Source of the DNA: Leisingera sp. SS27 | Lineage (GTDB): Bacteria > Pseudomonadota > Alphaproteobacteria > Rhodobacterales > Rhodobacteraceae | Assembly: GCF_028368855.1 (NCBI RefSeq) | Contig: NZ_JAQNCY010000003.1 | Span: 310,001-374,000 of the forward strand | DNA: 64,000 bases | Direction: 5' to 3' | In this document: piece by piece, positions 45,825-54,681 of the stretch | Position numbering within the stretch: position 1 is the stretch's first letter | Layout: each line of letters opens with the position of its first letter | Program-made: the position numbers and the translations under genes | Notes under the pieces: generated by a model | What the model was told of the DNA's origin: nothing | Databases searched by the model: none | The model's input: the letters and a program-made list of their open reading frames with translations, nothing else

Positions 45825-47306
45825 TCAGCTGACGAAGGTGTTGAGCAGCAGGTAGATCACCGCGGACAGAAGTGCTGCGGCGGGCACGGTGATCACCCAG
45901 GCGGCCACGATGGTCATGAAGTGGCTGCGGCGCACCAGTTTGCGGCGGCGGCGCTCTTCCGGCGCGATGCGCTTTTCTGCCGGGCGGCCTGCGGCGGATT
46001 TCTTCAGGCGGCGCTCCATGTGCCACTCGCGGAAGAAGCCGACGCCGAACACCGCGCCCACCGCGATATGGGTGGAGGAGACCGGCAGGCCCAGCCAGCT
46101 GGCCACGATCACGGTGATTGCTGCGGACAGCGACACGCAGTAGGCGCGCATCGGGTTCAGCTTGGTGATCTGGCTGCCGACCATGCGGATCAGCTTGGGG
46201 CCGAACAGGAACAGGCCAAAGGAGATGCCGAAGGCGCCGATCACCATCACCCAGGTCGGGATTGCCACCTTGGAGGCAAAATCGCCGAACTCGGTGGCGT
46301 GCACGATGGCGGCAAGCGGGCCGACCGCATTGGCGACGTCATTGGCGCCATGGGCAAAGGACAAGAGGCCCGCGGAAATCACCAGCGGCAGGCCGAACAG
46401 CGCTTTCAGCGACTTGTTGCGGTTCTCCATGCCCTCGGATTGGCGCTTGATCAGCGGCGCGGTGATGACATAGGAGACCGCCCCGATACCGGCACCGATC
46501 AGCAGCGCGGTCTGCAGGTCGATCTTGACGATCTTCTTGAGGCCCTTCAGGGCCAGATAGGCACCAAAGGCGGCGGCCATGACGGCGACCAGCACCGGTA
46601 CCCAGCGCCGTGCGGCGGCGATCTTGTCGTCCTGGTAGATGATCTTGGCCTTGATGAAGGCAAGGAACAGCGCGGCGATGATGCCGCCCAGAACCGGAGA
46701 GATGACCCAGCTGGCAGCGATCTTGCCCATGGTGGGCCAGTTCACTGCGGCGGTGCCCGCGGCAGCCACACCAGCGCCCAGCACGCCGCCCACGACCGAA
46801 TGGGTGGTGGAAACCGGCGCGCCGACCCACGTCGCCAGGTTCACCCACAGCGCCGAGGAGATCAGCGCTGCCATCATCGCCCAGATGAACACGCTGCTGC
46901 TGGACACTGCGGTGGGGTCGACAATGCCCTTGGAAATGGTCGACACCACATCGCCGCCTGCCAGCAGGGCACCTGCGCTTTCACAGATGGCGGCAATCAC
47001 GATGGCGCCGCCCATGGTCAGCGCGTTTGCGCCCACCGCCGGCCCCATGTTGTTGGCCACGTCATTGGCGCCGATGTTGATCGCCATATAGGCGCCGAAC
47101 GCCGCGGCGGCGATCACCACCATGCTCATGGCGGAACCGCCGAAGAACACGCCGGCTGCAAGGCCTGCCAGCACGATGAAGGCGAGCGCAATGCCCGGCG
47201 CCACCAGCGGGCGGGAGGCATAGCTGGTCGCGAGCTCCAGCTGGGAGATCCTGTTCAGATCCTTATCCAGCGTGTTCCATTGCGGGCGCTGATCTTCGTG
47301 GCTCAT
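45825..47306 (-). CDS. pit: Inorganic phosphate transporter, PiT family
   Basis: A 493-residue PiT transporter with two signature repeats: NIGANDVANNMGPAVGA near residue 77 and SFAHGANDVANAVGPLAA near 328. The many hydrophobic helices are duplicated, and a cytoplasmic loop separates the halves. A C-terminal basic stretch (RRLKKSAAGRPAEKR) precedes the last helix. It imports phosphate by ion symport in the inner membrane. It lies downstream of the NUDIX gene, with a possible Pho-box-like sequence between. Confidence 0.95.
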   Translation of the reverse strand: MSHEDQRPQWNTLDKDLNRISQLELATSYASRPLVAPGIALAFIVLAGLAAGVFFGGSAMSMVVIAAAAFGAYMAINIGANDVANNMGPAVGANALTMGGAIVIAAICESAGALLAGGDVVSTISKGIVDPTAVSSSSVFIWAMMAALISSALWVNLATWVGAPVSTTHSVVGGVLGAGVAAAGTAAVNWPTMGKIAASWVISPVLGGIIAALFLAFIKAKIIYQDDKIAAARRWVPVLVAVMAAAFGAYLALKGLKKIVKIDLQTALLIGAGIGAVSYVITAPLIKRQSEGMENRNKSLKALFGLPLVISAGLLSFAHGANDVANAVGPLAAIVHATEFGDFASKVAIPTWVMVIGAFGISFGLFLFGPKLIRMVGSQITKLNPMRAYCVSLSAAITVIVASWLGLPVSSTHIAVGAVFGVGFFREWHMERRLKKSAAGRPAEKRIAPEERRRRKLVRRSHFMTIVAAWVITVPAAALLSAVIYLLLNTFVS

Positions 47307-47383
47307 CGTCGCGTTCCTGATTCCGGGGTCTGGGCACGCGCCTACCCCCGCTCAGGAAACGGATCAAGCTTCTGACATGAAAA

Positions 47384-47401
47384 TGTCACATAACTTTTAC
47401 A
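47384..47401. promoter_or_regulatory. Possible Pho-box-like site upstream of pit
   Basis: TGTCACA-TAAC-TTTTACA resembles the PhoB box (two 7-base TGTCACA-type repeats spaced by 4 bases); the second repeat matches 5 of 7. The palindrome TGACATGAAAATGTCA (47373-47388) overlaps it. The site lies 78-95 bases upstream of the pit start and overlaps the end of the NUDIX gene. PhoB control is inferred. Confidence 0.35.
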
Positions 47402-47855
47402 AACGGTGCAGAATGTCCCGCAGTTCCGGCTCATCGACCAGCCCGGCTGCTTCTGCAGGATTCATCCACTGGCGGGTGCGCTCGCTGGACTCCGGGTAGT
47501 CGTCCTCCAGCTGCTCCACCTCAACCTCGAAAATCAGCGTGGTCACCGGCTCTTCGGTGCCGTTGTCGTGGCGCTTGGTGAAATGATATTCGCCGATCGG
47601 CTGCGGCGTGATGCTGGCGGGTTTCACCCCGGCTTCCTCCCAGGCTTCCTGCAGCGCCGACTCCGGGCCGTCCTTGCCCTCAACCGGCCAGCCCTTGGGC
47701 AGAATCCAGCGCCCGGTGCCGCGGCTGGTGATCATCAGCACCTCCTTGCCGTCCGCGCCGGAGCGGCAGCACAGGGCGGCAACCTGCACGCGGGCAGGGC
47801 GCTGCAGCATCGGTTTGATAATCTCGTTCCAGGCGCGGGTCAGCGGGCTTGTCAT
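47397..47855 (-). CDS. NUDIX hydrolase (DIPP type)
   Basis: A 152-residue protein. The Nudix box is GWPVEGKDGPESALQEAWEEAGV, with the usual REUXEE seen as QEAWEE (Arg replaced by Gln). The beginning RVQVAALCCRSGADGKEVLMITSRGTGRWILPKG is like diadenosine or diphosphoinositol polyphosphate hydrolases. It likely cleaves a nucleoside diphosphate-X compound. It lies on the same strand as pit. Confidence 0.88.
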   Translation of the reverse strand: MTSPLTRAWNEIIKPMLQRPARVQVAALCCRSGADGKEVLMITSRGTGRWILPKGWPVEGKDGPESALQEAWEEAGVKPASITPQPIGEYHFTKRHDNGTEEPVTTLIFEVEVEQLEDDYPESSERTRQWMNPAEAAGLVDEPELRDILHRL

Positions 47856-48023
47856 GGGTGCTCAGCCTTTGTTGTTGGGGAAGTTCCCGTGTTTATGTGT
47901 GCAATTGCGGGAATCTACGCCTGATTTTCCGGTGGTGCAAGGTGATCTGCCGGTTTGCCCTGCATCAGGCCGCAGGCAGGGGCTCCCGCCCGCTGATCCG
48001 CGCATCACAGATGCACGGCCAGC

Positions 48024-48059
48024 GGTTGGGCGCGGCAGCGCGGCTGCGCCGCGCTGCGG
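48024..48059 (+). repeat. GTTGGGC-type palindromic repeat, copy 3
   Basis: GGTTGGGCGCGGC is followed by an AGCGCGGC / GCCGCGCT hairpin. It lies 5 bases past the end of hrpB and could take part in termination. Confidence 0.4.
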
Positions 48060-48063
48060 ACCG

Positions 48064-50538
48064 CTACTTGCGCCGTTTCGCGCGCAGCGTCGGGTCAGCC
48101 TCGGTCGGGTCTTCCGGCCACGGATGCTTGGGGTATTGGGCGCGCATGTCCTTTCTGACATCGGTATAGGATCCGGCCCAGAACCCCGGCAGGTCGCGGG
48201 TGATCTGGATCGGGCGCTGCGCGGGGGACAAAAGCGAGACCTTCAGCGGCACGCCGCCAACAGAGGGATGCCGGGTCACCCCGAACATCTCCTGCAGGCG
48301 GACCGAAATTTCCGGGATTTCGCCGTCATAGCTGATCGGGATCTTGCGCCCCAGGGGGGTGATGAAACTGCCAGGCGCCTCGCGGTCCAGCACCTGCGTC
48401 TGCTCCCAGCTGAGCGCGGCCTTGAGCGCAGGCAGCAGGTCAAAGCGTTTCCAGTCCTCGGCCGATTTCACCCCGTCCAGCATCGGAAGCAGCCAATCCT
48501 CCAGGCTTTCCATCAGGCCGGGGATGGAGAAGTCCGGCAAGTCATGGCCTTCCGCCCTGACCAGCTCCACCCGCGCCGCCAGCCGCGCCGCAGCGCCGGT
48601 GAGGCGCAGGCCCAGGTCGCGCACGCCGTCGAGCATGGCTTGCGCCACAGCGTCCGGCGGCACGTCCTTCCAGATGCGGTCGTCCAGCACCACGGCGCCA
48701 AAGCGTTCCTGCTGGCGCGCCACCACCCGGCGGTCGCGTTTGGACCATTCGCAGACGTCGGTCCAGATGATCTGATCCGCGAACAGCTCGCGGATCTCGG
48801 CCAGCGATATCTGCGCCGCCATCCGGATCCTGGCCTCGCGCGGGTTGCCGTCGGTGTCCAGCGCCACGATGAAGGGCGCCCCCGCCAGCGTGTCGCCGCC
48901 GTCCAATATGGCGCCCTTGCCGCCCGACAGCACAAACCGCGGCGCATCGCCCTTGCGGCGCTGGCCGATGCGGTCGGGATAGGCGAGGGCGGCCATCATC
49001 GCGGCAGACAGTCCGGCATCGCGGCGGCCTGCCTGTTTCTCCAGCCGCCGCGCTTCGCTCTTGATCCGCTCCACGACGGGGCGGTTCAGCTGATAGGGGT
49101 GGCCGCGGGTAAACCCCTTGGGGTCCCGCAGCGCCTTCAGCCGCAGCGCCTTCAGCCGCAGCGACAGATCCGCAGGCGCGCCGCGCAGCGGGTCGCGCTC
49201 GCCCAGCAGTGCCGCCAGAGGTGCGGCATCGGGGCCTGCCTGCAGCAGCATGTGGCCAAGCCGCGGATGCAGCGGCAGCGCCGCCAGCGCCTTGCCATGC
49301 TCAGTAATCCGCCCCTGCGCATCCAGTGCGCCCAGCATGGCCAGCAGCGCCTGCGCTTCCGCCAGCGCACCCGCGGGCGGCTGGGTCAGGAACATCAGAT
49401 CGTCAGGAGCGGCGCCCCACAGCGCCAGTTCCAGCGCCAGCGCGGTGAGGTCGGCGCTTTCGATCTCGGCTGGCGGAAACGCCATCAGCGCACCTTCCTC
49501 GCCCTTGGTCCACAGCCGGTAGCAGATGCCCTCCGCCACACGGCCCGCGCGGCCCTGCCGCTGGGTCGCCTCGGCGCGCGTCACCTTCTCTGTCACCAGC
49601 CGTGACATGCCGGAGCCGGGGTCGAACCGCGCGCGGCGCGCCTGGCCCATATCGACCACCACCCGGATGTCCTGAATGGTCAATGAGGTCTCGGCGATTG
49701 ACGTCGCCAGCACCACCTTGCGGCCCTGCGGTTCGGGCTGGATCGCGGCGCGCTGCTCGGCAAAGGGCAGGGCGCCGAACAAGGGGCGGATATGGCAATG
49801 GCCGGGCAGGCGCTTTTCCAGCGCGCCAGCAGCGCGGCGGATTTCGCCTTCGCCGGGCAGGAAAACCAGGATGCCGCCGCCATTGCCGGGTCCGGCAGCG
49901 CGGGTTTCCTTCTCTGCCTGCACCACGAGATCCGCCAGCGCATCCACGCGCCGCGCTTGCGCGGGCAGCGGACGCTCCAGCCAGCGGGTCTCCACCGGGT
50001 AGCTGCGGCCCTCGGAGGTGACCATCGGCGCGTCCATCAGCGCCGCCACCGGTCCTGCGTCCAGCGTCGCGGACATCGCAAGCAGGATCAGGTCATCGCG
50101 CAGCGCGCCCGCGACCTCCAGACACAAGGCAAGCCCCAGGTCGGCGTTCAGGGAGCGTTCGTGAAACTCGTCAAAGATCACCGCGCCGATGCCCGGCAGG
50201 TCCGGGTCCGACTGCAGCATCCGGGTCAGGATGCCCTCGGTCACCACTTCGATCCGCGTCGCCTTGGAGACCTTGGCATCGCCGCGCACCCGGTAGCCGA
50301 CAGTCTGGCCGGGTTTCTCCCCCAGCGTTTCCGCCATCCGCTCCGCCGCGGCACGGACAGCCAGGCGGCGCGGTTCCAGCATCACGATGCGGCCCGCGGT
50401 CAGCCCGGCCTCCAGCATCGCCAGCGGCACCCGCGTTGTCTTGCCCGCGCCGGGCGGCGCCTGCAGCACCGCACGGCCGCGGGCGCGCAGGGCGTCCAGC
50501 AGTTCGGGGAGGGCGTCTTCGATCGGCAATCTGGTCAT
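48064..50538 (-). CDS. hrpB: ATP-dependent helicase HrpB
   Basis: An 824-residue DEAH-type RNA helicase. Walker A is APPGAGKTT (27-35), motif II is DEFH (123-126), motif III is SATLD near 150, and motif VI is QRQGRAGR near 314. The HrpB-specific C-terminal domain follows. Its biological role is unclear. Near 49130-49165 a 15-base unit is repeated, giving two LKALR copies in the protein. The start at 50538 (MTRLPIEDALPELLDAL) is chosen over the upstream extension, which contains repeat sequence. Confidence 0.95.
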   Translation of the reverse strand: MTRLPIEDALPELLDALRARGRAVLQAPPGAGKTTRVPLAMLEAGLTAGRIVMLEPRRLAVRAAAERMAETLGEKPGQTVGYRVRGDAKVSKATRIEVVTEGILTRMLQSDPDLPGIGAVIFDEFHERSLNADLGLALCLEVAGALRDDLILLAMSATLDAGPVAALMDAPMVTSEGRSYPVETRWLERPLPAQARRVDALADLVVQAEKETRAAGPGNGGGILVFLPGEGEIRRAAGALEKRLPGHCHIRPLFGALPFAEQRAAIQPEPQGRKVVLATSIAETSLTIQDIRVVVDMGQARRARFDPGSGMSRLVTEKVTRAEATQRQGRAGRVAEGICYRLWTKGEEGALMAFPPAEIESADLTALALELALWGAAPDDLMFLTQPPAGALAEAQALLAMLGALDAQGRITEHGKALAALPLHPRLGHMLLQAGPDAAPLAALLGERDPLRGAPADLSLRLKALRLKALRDPKGFTRGHPYQLNRPVVERIKSEARRLEKQAGRRDAGLSAAMMAALAYPDRIGQRRKGDAPRFVLSGGKGAILDGGDTLAGAPFIVALDTDGNPREARIRMAAQISLAEIRELFADQIIWTDVCEWSKRDRRVVARQQERFGAVVLDDRIWKDVPPDAVAQAMLDGVRDLGLRLTGAAARLAARVELVRAEGHDLPDFSIPGLMESLEDWLLPMLDGVKSAEDWKRFDLLPALKAALSWEQTQVLDREAPGSFITPLGRKIPISYDGEIPEISVRLQEMFGVTRHPSVGGVPLKVSLLSPAQRPIQITRDLPGFWAGSYTDVRKDMRAQYPKHPWPEDPTEADPTLRAKRRK

Positions 50539-50897
50539 CTCAGCCTTATCGCCAAAGGGGCAGAAGAGGTCCAGCAGTGAGTCTCTTGATAGAGCGCAGA
50601 GGGGAGTGCCTGTCCGCGGGCGGAAGCGAAGCGCCCGCCGTTTTGCCGGAGGCAAACCTTCGGTTTGACGGGGGCGGACGGGTGCTGCCCGGCGTTCCGC
50701 CGGGCGAAACAGGGGTGATCGGTGAGTTCGTTCGCGTTTCAATTCAGAACACAGGCTGCGCAAACCGCACCCGCCGCGGCGGATTTGCCGCCTTTCCTGC
50801 GGCGCCTGCTGATGTAGGGTGCGCGCCAGACGGCAGGGGCTGGACTTTGCGGCATGGCTTGCGCCAAGGTCCCGCCCATTACATCAGGAAGACGCGC
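50539..50897. other. Intergenic region between hrpB and meaB
   Basis: About 360 bases between divergent genes. It contains repeat copy C at 50615-50707. Downstream of that lie ordinary GC-rich bases and the meaB promoter. No ORF was convincing. Confidence 0.45.
50615..50707 (+). repeat. Dispersed palindromic repeat, copy C (variant)
   Basis: GCGGGCGGAAGCGAAGCGCC is followed by a different central hairpin (TTGCCGGAGGCAA region) and then GGCGGACGGGTGCTGCCCGG, ending in a GCCCGGC-GTTCC-GCCGGGC hairpin. The outer blocks match copies A and B; the middle differs. Confidence 0.75.
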
Positions 50898-51875
50898 ATG
50901 GACACCGATGAACTGACACAGAAAATCCTCGATGGCGACCGCCGGGCGCTGGCCCGGGCCATCACCCTGGTGGAAAGCGGCCGCGAGGATCACCGCGCCA
51001 GGGCGGGGGAGCTGCTGTCGGACCTTGCCAAGCACAAGCGCCAGTCGCTGCGGATCGGCCTGTCGGGCACGCCCGGCGTCGGTAAATCCACCTTCATCGA
51101 AAGCTTCGGCATGATGCTCACGGGCCTTGGCCTGCGGGTGGCGGTGCTGGCGGTCGATCCCAGCTCTGCGCGCTCCGGCGGGTCGATCCTGGGCGACAAG
51201 ACCCGGATGGAACGCCTCAGCCGCGAGCGCAATGCCTTCATCCGCCCGTCCCCCAGCCAGAGCCACCTGGGCGGCGTCGCCCGCCGCTCTCGCGAAGCGG
51301 TTGCCTTGTGCGAAGCGGCAGGCTTTGACGTGGTGCTGATCGAAACGGTCGGGGTGGGGCAGTCGGAAACCGTGGTGGCAGAGATGTCGGACCTGTTCCT
51401 GCTCTTGCTGGCGCCCGCAGGCGGCGATGAGCTGCAGGGGGTGAAGCGCGGCATCATGGAAATGGCTGACCTGATCCTGGTGAACAAGGCGGACGGGCCG
51501 CTGAAACCCGTCGCCACCCGCACCTGCGCCGACTACGCCGGCGCCCTGCGGCTGTTGCGCAAGCGCCCGCAAGACCCCGAAGGCTTCCCCAAGGCGCTGA
51601 TGGTTTCCGCTGTCGAAGAGCACGGGCTGGACAAGGCCTGGGAAGAAATGCAGGTGCTGACCGCCTGGCGCCGTGAAAACAGCCACTGGGACCGCCGCCG
51701 CGCTGATCAGGCCTGCTACTGGTTCGATCAGGAGGTGCGGCAGGCACTGCTGGCACGGCTGGAAACACCGGAGGCCAAGGCGCAGATGGCGGAACTGGCG
51801 GGAACAGTGGCCGGGGGCGGCAAAAGCCCGGGCGAGGCGGCGCGGATCATGCTGAAGGCGCTTGGCGCTGCCTGA
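50898..51875 (+). CDS. meaB: Methylmalonyl-CoA mutase-associated GTPase MeaB
   Basis: A 325-residue G3E-type GTPase. P-loop is GTPGVGKS (57-64), followed by VLAVDPSSARSGGSILGDKTRM (87 onward) and the ETVGVGQSE motif near 150. The NKAD guanine-recognition motif is near 196. It protects and reactivates B12-dependent methylmalonyl-CoA mutase. The window holds mce of the same pathway, but not the mutase. Confidence 0.96.
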   Translation: MDTDELTQKILDGDRRALARAITLVESGREDHRARAGELLSDLAKHKRQSLRIGLSGTPGVGKSTFIESFGMMLTGLGLRVAVLAVDPSSARSGGSILGDKTRMERLSRERNAFIRPSPSQSHLGGVARRSREAVALCEAAGFDVVLIETVGVGQSETVVAEMSDLFLLLLAPAGGDELQGVKRGIMEMADLILVNKADGPLKPVATRTCADYAGALRLLRKRPQDPEGFPKALMVSAVEEHGLDKAWEEMQVLTAWRRENSHWDRRRADQACYWFDQEVRQALLARLETPEAKAQMAELAGTVAGGGKSPGEAARIMLKALGAA

Positions 51876-52091
51876 CACCTGCGGCGGACAGTAAAACAGG
51901 CGCCTGCAAGGGGGTTGCGGCAGGCCTGAAATGGGTGCAGTAAGCCCGGCAAGAAAGCTGAGTTGAATCACTTGACGCTGTTGCCGGTTGAGCGTAAGAG
52001 CAGCGGACCAGTTTTCGGGCGCAGCCAATGGCCGCGCCCCTTGTGATTTGGCGCCGGACTGCCGGAGCCACCAAAAACGAAGGATGAAGAT

Positions 52092-52382
52092 ATGTCGCGC
52101 CGTTGCGAACTGACCGGAAAAGGCCCGATGACTGGCAACAATGTCAGCCACGCCAACAACAAAACCAAGCGCCGCTTTCTGCCCAACCTGAACGACGTGA
52201 CCCTGCAGTCCGAAGTTCTGGGCCGTGGCGTCAAGCTGCGCATCTCCGCAGCTGCCCTGCGCTCTGTCGACCACCGCGGCGGCCTGGACGCGTTCCTGGC
52301 CAAAGCCAAGGACGAAGAGCTGTCGGCAAACGCGCTGAAAGTGAAGAAAGAGATCGCCAAGGCACAAGCCGCACAGGCTTAA
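52092..52382 (+). CDS. rpmB: 50S ribosomal protein L28
   Basis: A 96-residue ribosomal protein starting [20 protein letters not shown]. The [20 protein letters not shown] segment is typical L28. It binds 23S rRNA in the large subunit. It is a stand-alone gene, with a strong terminator after it and a GAAGGATGAAGAT stretch before the ATG. Length matches alphaproteobacterial L28. Confidence 0.98.
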   Translation: MSRRCELTGKGPMTGNNVSHANNKTKRRFLPNLNDVTLQSEVLGRGVKLRISAAALRSVDHRGGLDAFLAKAKDEELSANALKVKKEIAKAQAAQA

Positions 52383-52419
52383 TTCCCTGGCCTGATCCCT
52401 TCACCGGATCGGATTACGG

Positions 52420-52455
52420 ACACCGCGCAGAGGCAACTCTGCGCGGTGTTTGCGT
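52420..52455 (+). terminator. Rho-independent terminator of rpmB
   Basis: ACACCGCGCAGAG-GCAA-CTCTGCGCGGTGT is a perfect 13-bp stem followed by TTGCGTTTG. Confidence 0.85.
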
Positions 52456-52498
52456 TTGCGCAATCTGCCGCAGAGCCGGGCCTTGCGGCGGGCACGCC

Positions 52499-52870
52499 AT
52501 GGGGGCATACCTGCCTGTGATGATGCACCTCTTGCGCATATCCCTTGGCCTGTTTCTGGCCCTGACCGTTGCCTTGACGGCGCACAGCGCGGCCGCCCGG
52601 CAGGGGGAGCGCGGCGCTGCAGGCCAGATGGTGATCTGCACCGGCACCGGCCCTGTCACAATTTATGTGGACAGCGAAGGCCAGCCGGCCAAGCCGCCGC
52701 ACAACTGCCCCGATTGCGTGATGCATGTGCTGGACGCAGTGGTGCAGCCTGCGCGGCTGGTTCTGCAGGTGGAGGCTTGCGGCACCTTGACAGGGGATCA
52801 GCAGGCCGCACTGGCATCGGTGCAAAATATCCCGCAGGCCACCGCCCGGGCGCCTCCAGCGGCTGTCTGA
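52499..52870 (+). CDS. Small exported cysteine protein, DUF2946-like
   Basis: A 123-residue protein with a hydrophobic signal (LLRISLGLFLALTVALTAHSAAA) and a mature part carrying MVICTGTGPVTIYVDSEG and HNCPDCVMHVL. The VICTGxGPV...HxCPDC pattern is found in small exported proteins near copper genes in Rhodobacterales (recalled resemblance). Cys residues may bind copper. The start is uncertain: 52499, 52520 and 52523 are all in frame. The copper chaperone gene follows 56 bases later. Confidence 0.65.
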   Translation: MGAYLPVMMHLLRISLGLFLALTVALTAHSAAARQGERGAAGQMVICTGTGPVTIYVDSEGQPAKPPHNCPDCVMHVLDAVVQPARLVLQVEACGTLTGDQQAALASVQNIPQATARAPPAAV

Positions 52871-52926
52871 CCGGCCACGCACATTCCCAATTTCAAAACT
52901 GAATACCTATCCAGAGGAGACAGGAT

Positions 52927-53400
52927 ATGTCCCTGAAATCTGTTGTCATTGCAGCCGCGGCTGCCGCTGCCTTTGCCACTTCAGCCCTTGCAGGCGAAGC
53001 CATGATCAAGGTGCACGACCAATACGCGCGGGTGTCGTCCCCGACGGCCAAGGCCGGCGCTGCCTTCATGGAGATCATGAACTCCGGCGAGGCCGACGAT
53101 CAGCTGATCGATGTGCGCTCTGACGTGGCCGCCAAAGTGCAGCTGCACACCCACAAGGAAGGCGGTGACGGCGTCATGAAGATGATGCATGTGGAGGAAG
53201 GCTTTGCCGTCCCTGCAGGCGAAACCCACATGCTGATGCGCGGCGGCGACCACATCATGTTCATGGGCCTGAAGCAGGCGCTGAACCACGGTGACGTGGT
53301 CAAGGTGACACTGGTCTTTGAAAAGGCGGGCGAGGTCGAGATCGAAGTGCCGGTGGATCTGGAGCGCAAGGCCGAAGGCCACTCCGGCCATTCCAACTGA
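52927..53400 (+). CDS. Periplasmic copper chaperone PCuAC
   Basis: A 157-residue protein with a Sec signal (MSLKSVVIAAAAAAAFATSALAG). The Cu-binding motif H-x10-M-x21-H-x-M is exact: His76, Met87, His109, Met111. PCuAC proteins deliver Cu(I) to the CuA site or other parts of cytochrome oxidase in the periplasm. The tail ends in GHSGHSN, an extra His-rich end. It is probably cotranscribed with the upstream small Cys protein. A GAGGAGACAGGAT stretch precedes the ATG. Confidence 0.92.
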   Translation: MSLKSVVIAAAAAAAFATSALAGEAMIKVHDQYARVSSPTAKAGAAFMEIMNSGEADDQLIDVRSDVAAKVQLHTHKEGGDGVMKMMHVEEGFAVPAGETHMLMRGGDHIMFMGLKQALNHGDVVKVTLVFEKAGEVEIEVPVDLERKAEGHSGHSN

Positions 53401-53453
53401 TCCGGGCAGGGCGGGCGCGGCGTCAGGCCGCGCTGCAGCCCTCCTTCGCGCCC

Positions 53454-53480
53454 AAAGCCCGCCGCGTGGCGGGCTTTTTG
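53454..53480 (+). terminator. Rho-independent terminator after the copper chaperone
   Basis: AAAGCCCGCC-GCGT-GGCGGGCTTT is followed by TTG. The hairpin lies 54 bases past the stop and just before the convergent sirtuin gene. Confidence 0.8.
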
Positions 53481-53484
53481 CCGT

Positions 53485-54192
53485 CTAGGACTGGCCGAGC
53501 AGCTCCGCCACCCAGGCGGGGACAGTTTCGCTGGCCGGGCCAAAGCGGCGCTCTGCAAAGCGGGAGGCGGTGGCCGACGGCTCCAGGTTCAGCTCCACCG
53601 TACGGGCGCCTGCCAGATGCGCCTCATCGACAAAGGCCGCGGCCGGGTAAACCTCGCCCGAGGTGCCGATGGCGGCAAACAGATCCGCCCCGGCCAGATG
53701 CGCATAGATCTCCTCCATGAAATACGGCATCTCGCCGAACCAGACCACATCGGGCCGCCCGGTAGGGGCCGCGCAAGCAGGGCAGGGCTGGCCGGTCTGC
53801 ATTTCCATCGGCGCAGCCCAGCGGTGGCTGCACGCACCGCACAGCGCGCCCGCCAGTGTCCCGTGCATATGCAGAACACGTTGCGCGCCGCCGGCCTCAT
53901 GCAGCCCGTCGACGTTCTGGGTCACAATCACCACTTCTCCCGGATGCTCCCGCTGCAGCCGCGTCAGCGCCTGATGGCCCGGGTTAGGCGCGGCTCCCGC
54001 CGCCTGTATGCGCCGCGCATTGTAGAAGCCATGCACCAGGTCCGGATTGCGGGCAAAGCCTTCGGGCGTTGCCACATCCTCGATCCGGTGCTGCGCCCAG
54101 AGGCCGCCCGCGTCGCGGAAGGTTCCCAGCCCACTCTCGGCGGAAATCCCGGCGCCGGTCAGGATGACGATCTTCTGACTGCTCTTTCCCAT
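53485..54192 (-). CDS. cobB: NAD-dependent protein deacylase, sirtuin family
   Basis: A 235-residue sirtuin. The NAD-binding LTGAGISAESGLGTFRD is near residue 11, TQNVDGLHEAGG near 90 and the catalytic His in HMHGTL near 107. Four Cys in CGAC and CPAC form the structural zinc site. It removes acetyl or succinyl groups from lysines in the cytoplasm. Start at 54192 (MGKSSQK) is chosen because AGGAGG lies 10 bases upstream. Confidence 0.93.
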   Translation of the reverse strand: MGKSSQKIVILTGAGISAESGLGTFRDAGGLWAQHRIEDVATPEGFARNPDLVHGFYNARRIQAAGAAPNPGHQALTRLQREHPGEVVIVTQNVDGLHEAGGAQRVLHMHGTLAGALCGACSHRWAAPMEMQTGQPCPACAAPTGRPDVVWFGEMPYFMEEIYAHLAGADLFAAIGTSGEVYPAAAFVDEAHLAGARTVELNLEPSATASRFAERRFGPASETVPAWVAELLGQS

Positions 54193-54242
54193 AGCCGCAG
54201 AACCTCCTATCACTGACCCCGGATCACAGGAGCCCTTTGCCC

Positions 54243-54680
54243 ATGCCTACCCGTATTCTGTTTGTCTGCCTAGGAAACATCTGCCGCTCCCCCGCGGCCG
54301 AGGGCGTGTTCCGCGCGCTCTGCCCGGATGCCGAGACTGACAGTGCGGGCACTGCGTCCTACCACGTGGGTGAGCCGCCCTACGGTCCGATGCAGGCGGC
54401 AGCAACAGCGCGGGAGCTGGATATATCGGACCTGCGCGCCCGCCAATTCCGGCGCGGCGATTTTAAGAGCTTCGACCTGATCATCGCCATGGACGCCAGC
54501 AACCTGGAAAACATCGAAGCCCTGCGCCCGGCCGGCAGCGAAACCCCGGTGCGCCTGTTCACCGACTACGCGCCGGAGTCCGGCGCGGATCATGTGCCGG
54601 ATCCCTATTACACCCGCGACTTCGACGGCTGCCTGGACCTGATCGAACAGGCCGCCAAGGGCCTTAGGGCAGCGCTCTAA
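54243..54680 (+). CDS. Low-molecular-weight protein tyrosine phosphatase
   Basis: A 145-residue phosphatase. The P-loop is CLGNICR (Cys9, Arg15), and the general acid Asp120 is in VPDPYYTRDF. This type dephosphorylates protein tyrosines and in bacteria often pairs with tyrosine kinases of polysaccharide export, but none is nearby. ATG at 54243 is chosen rather than an upstream TTG. It is convergent with the LysR gene, with 1 base between stops. Confidence 0.94.
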   Translation: MPTRILFVCLGNICRSPAAEGVFRALCPDAETDSAGTASYHVGEPPYGPMQAAATARELDISDLRARQFRRGDFKSFDLIIAMDASNLENIEALRPAGSETPVRLFTDYAPESGADHVPDPYYTRDFDGCLDLIEQAAKGLRAAL

Positions 54681-54681
54681 A

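Noticed and set aside
45921-47375. 484-codon plus-strand frame opposite pit
   Set aside because: Its His/Gly-rich sequence is the complement of membrane-protein codons.
49130-49165. 15-base tandem repeat in hrpB
   Set aside because: It gives two LKALR copies within a helix and is minor protein-level slippage.
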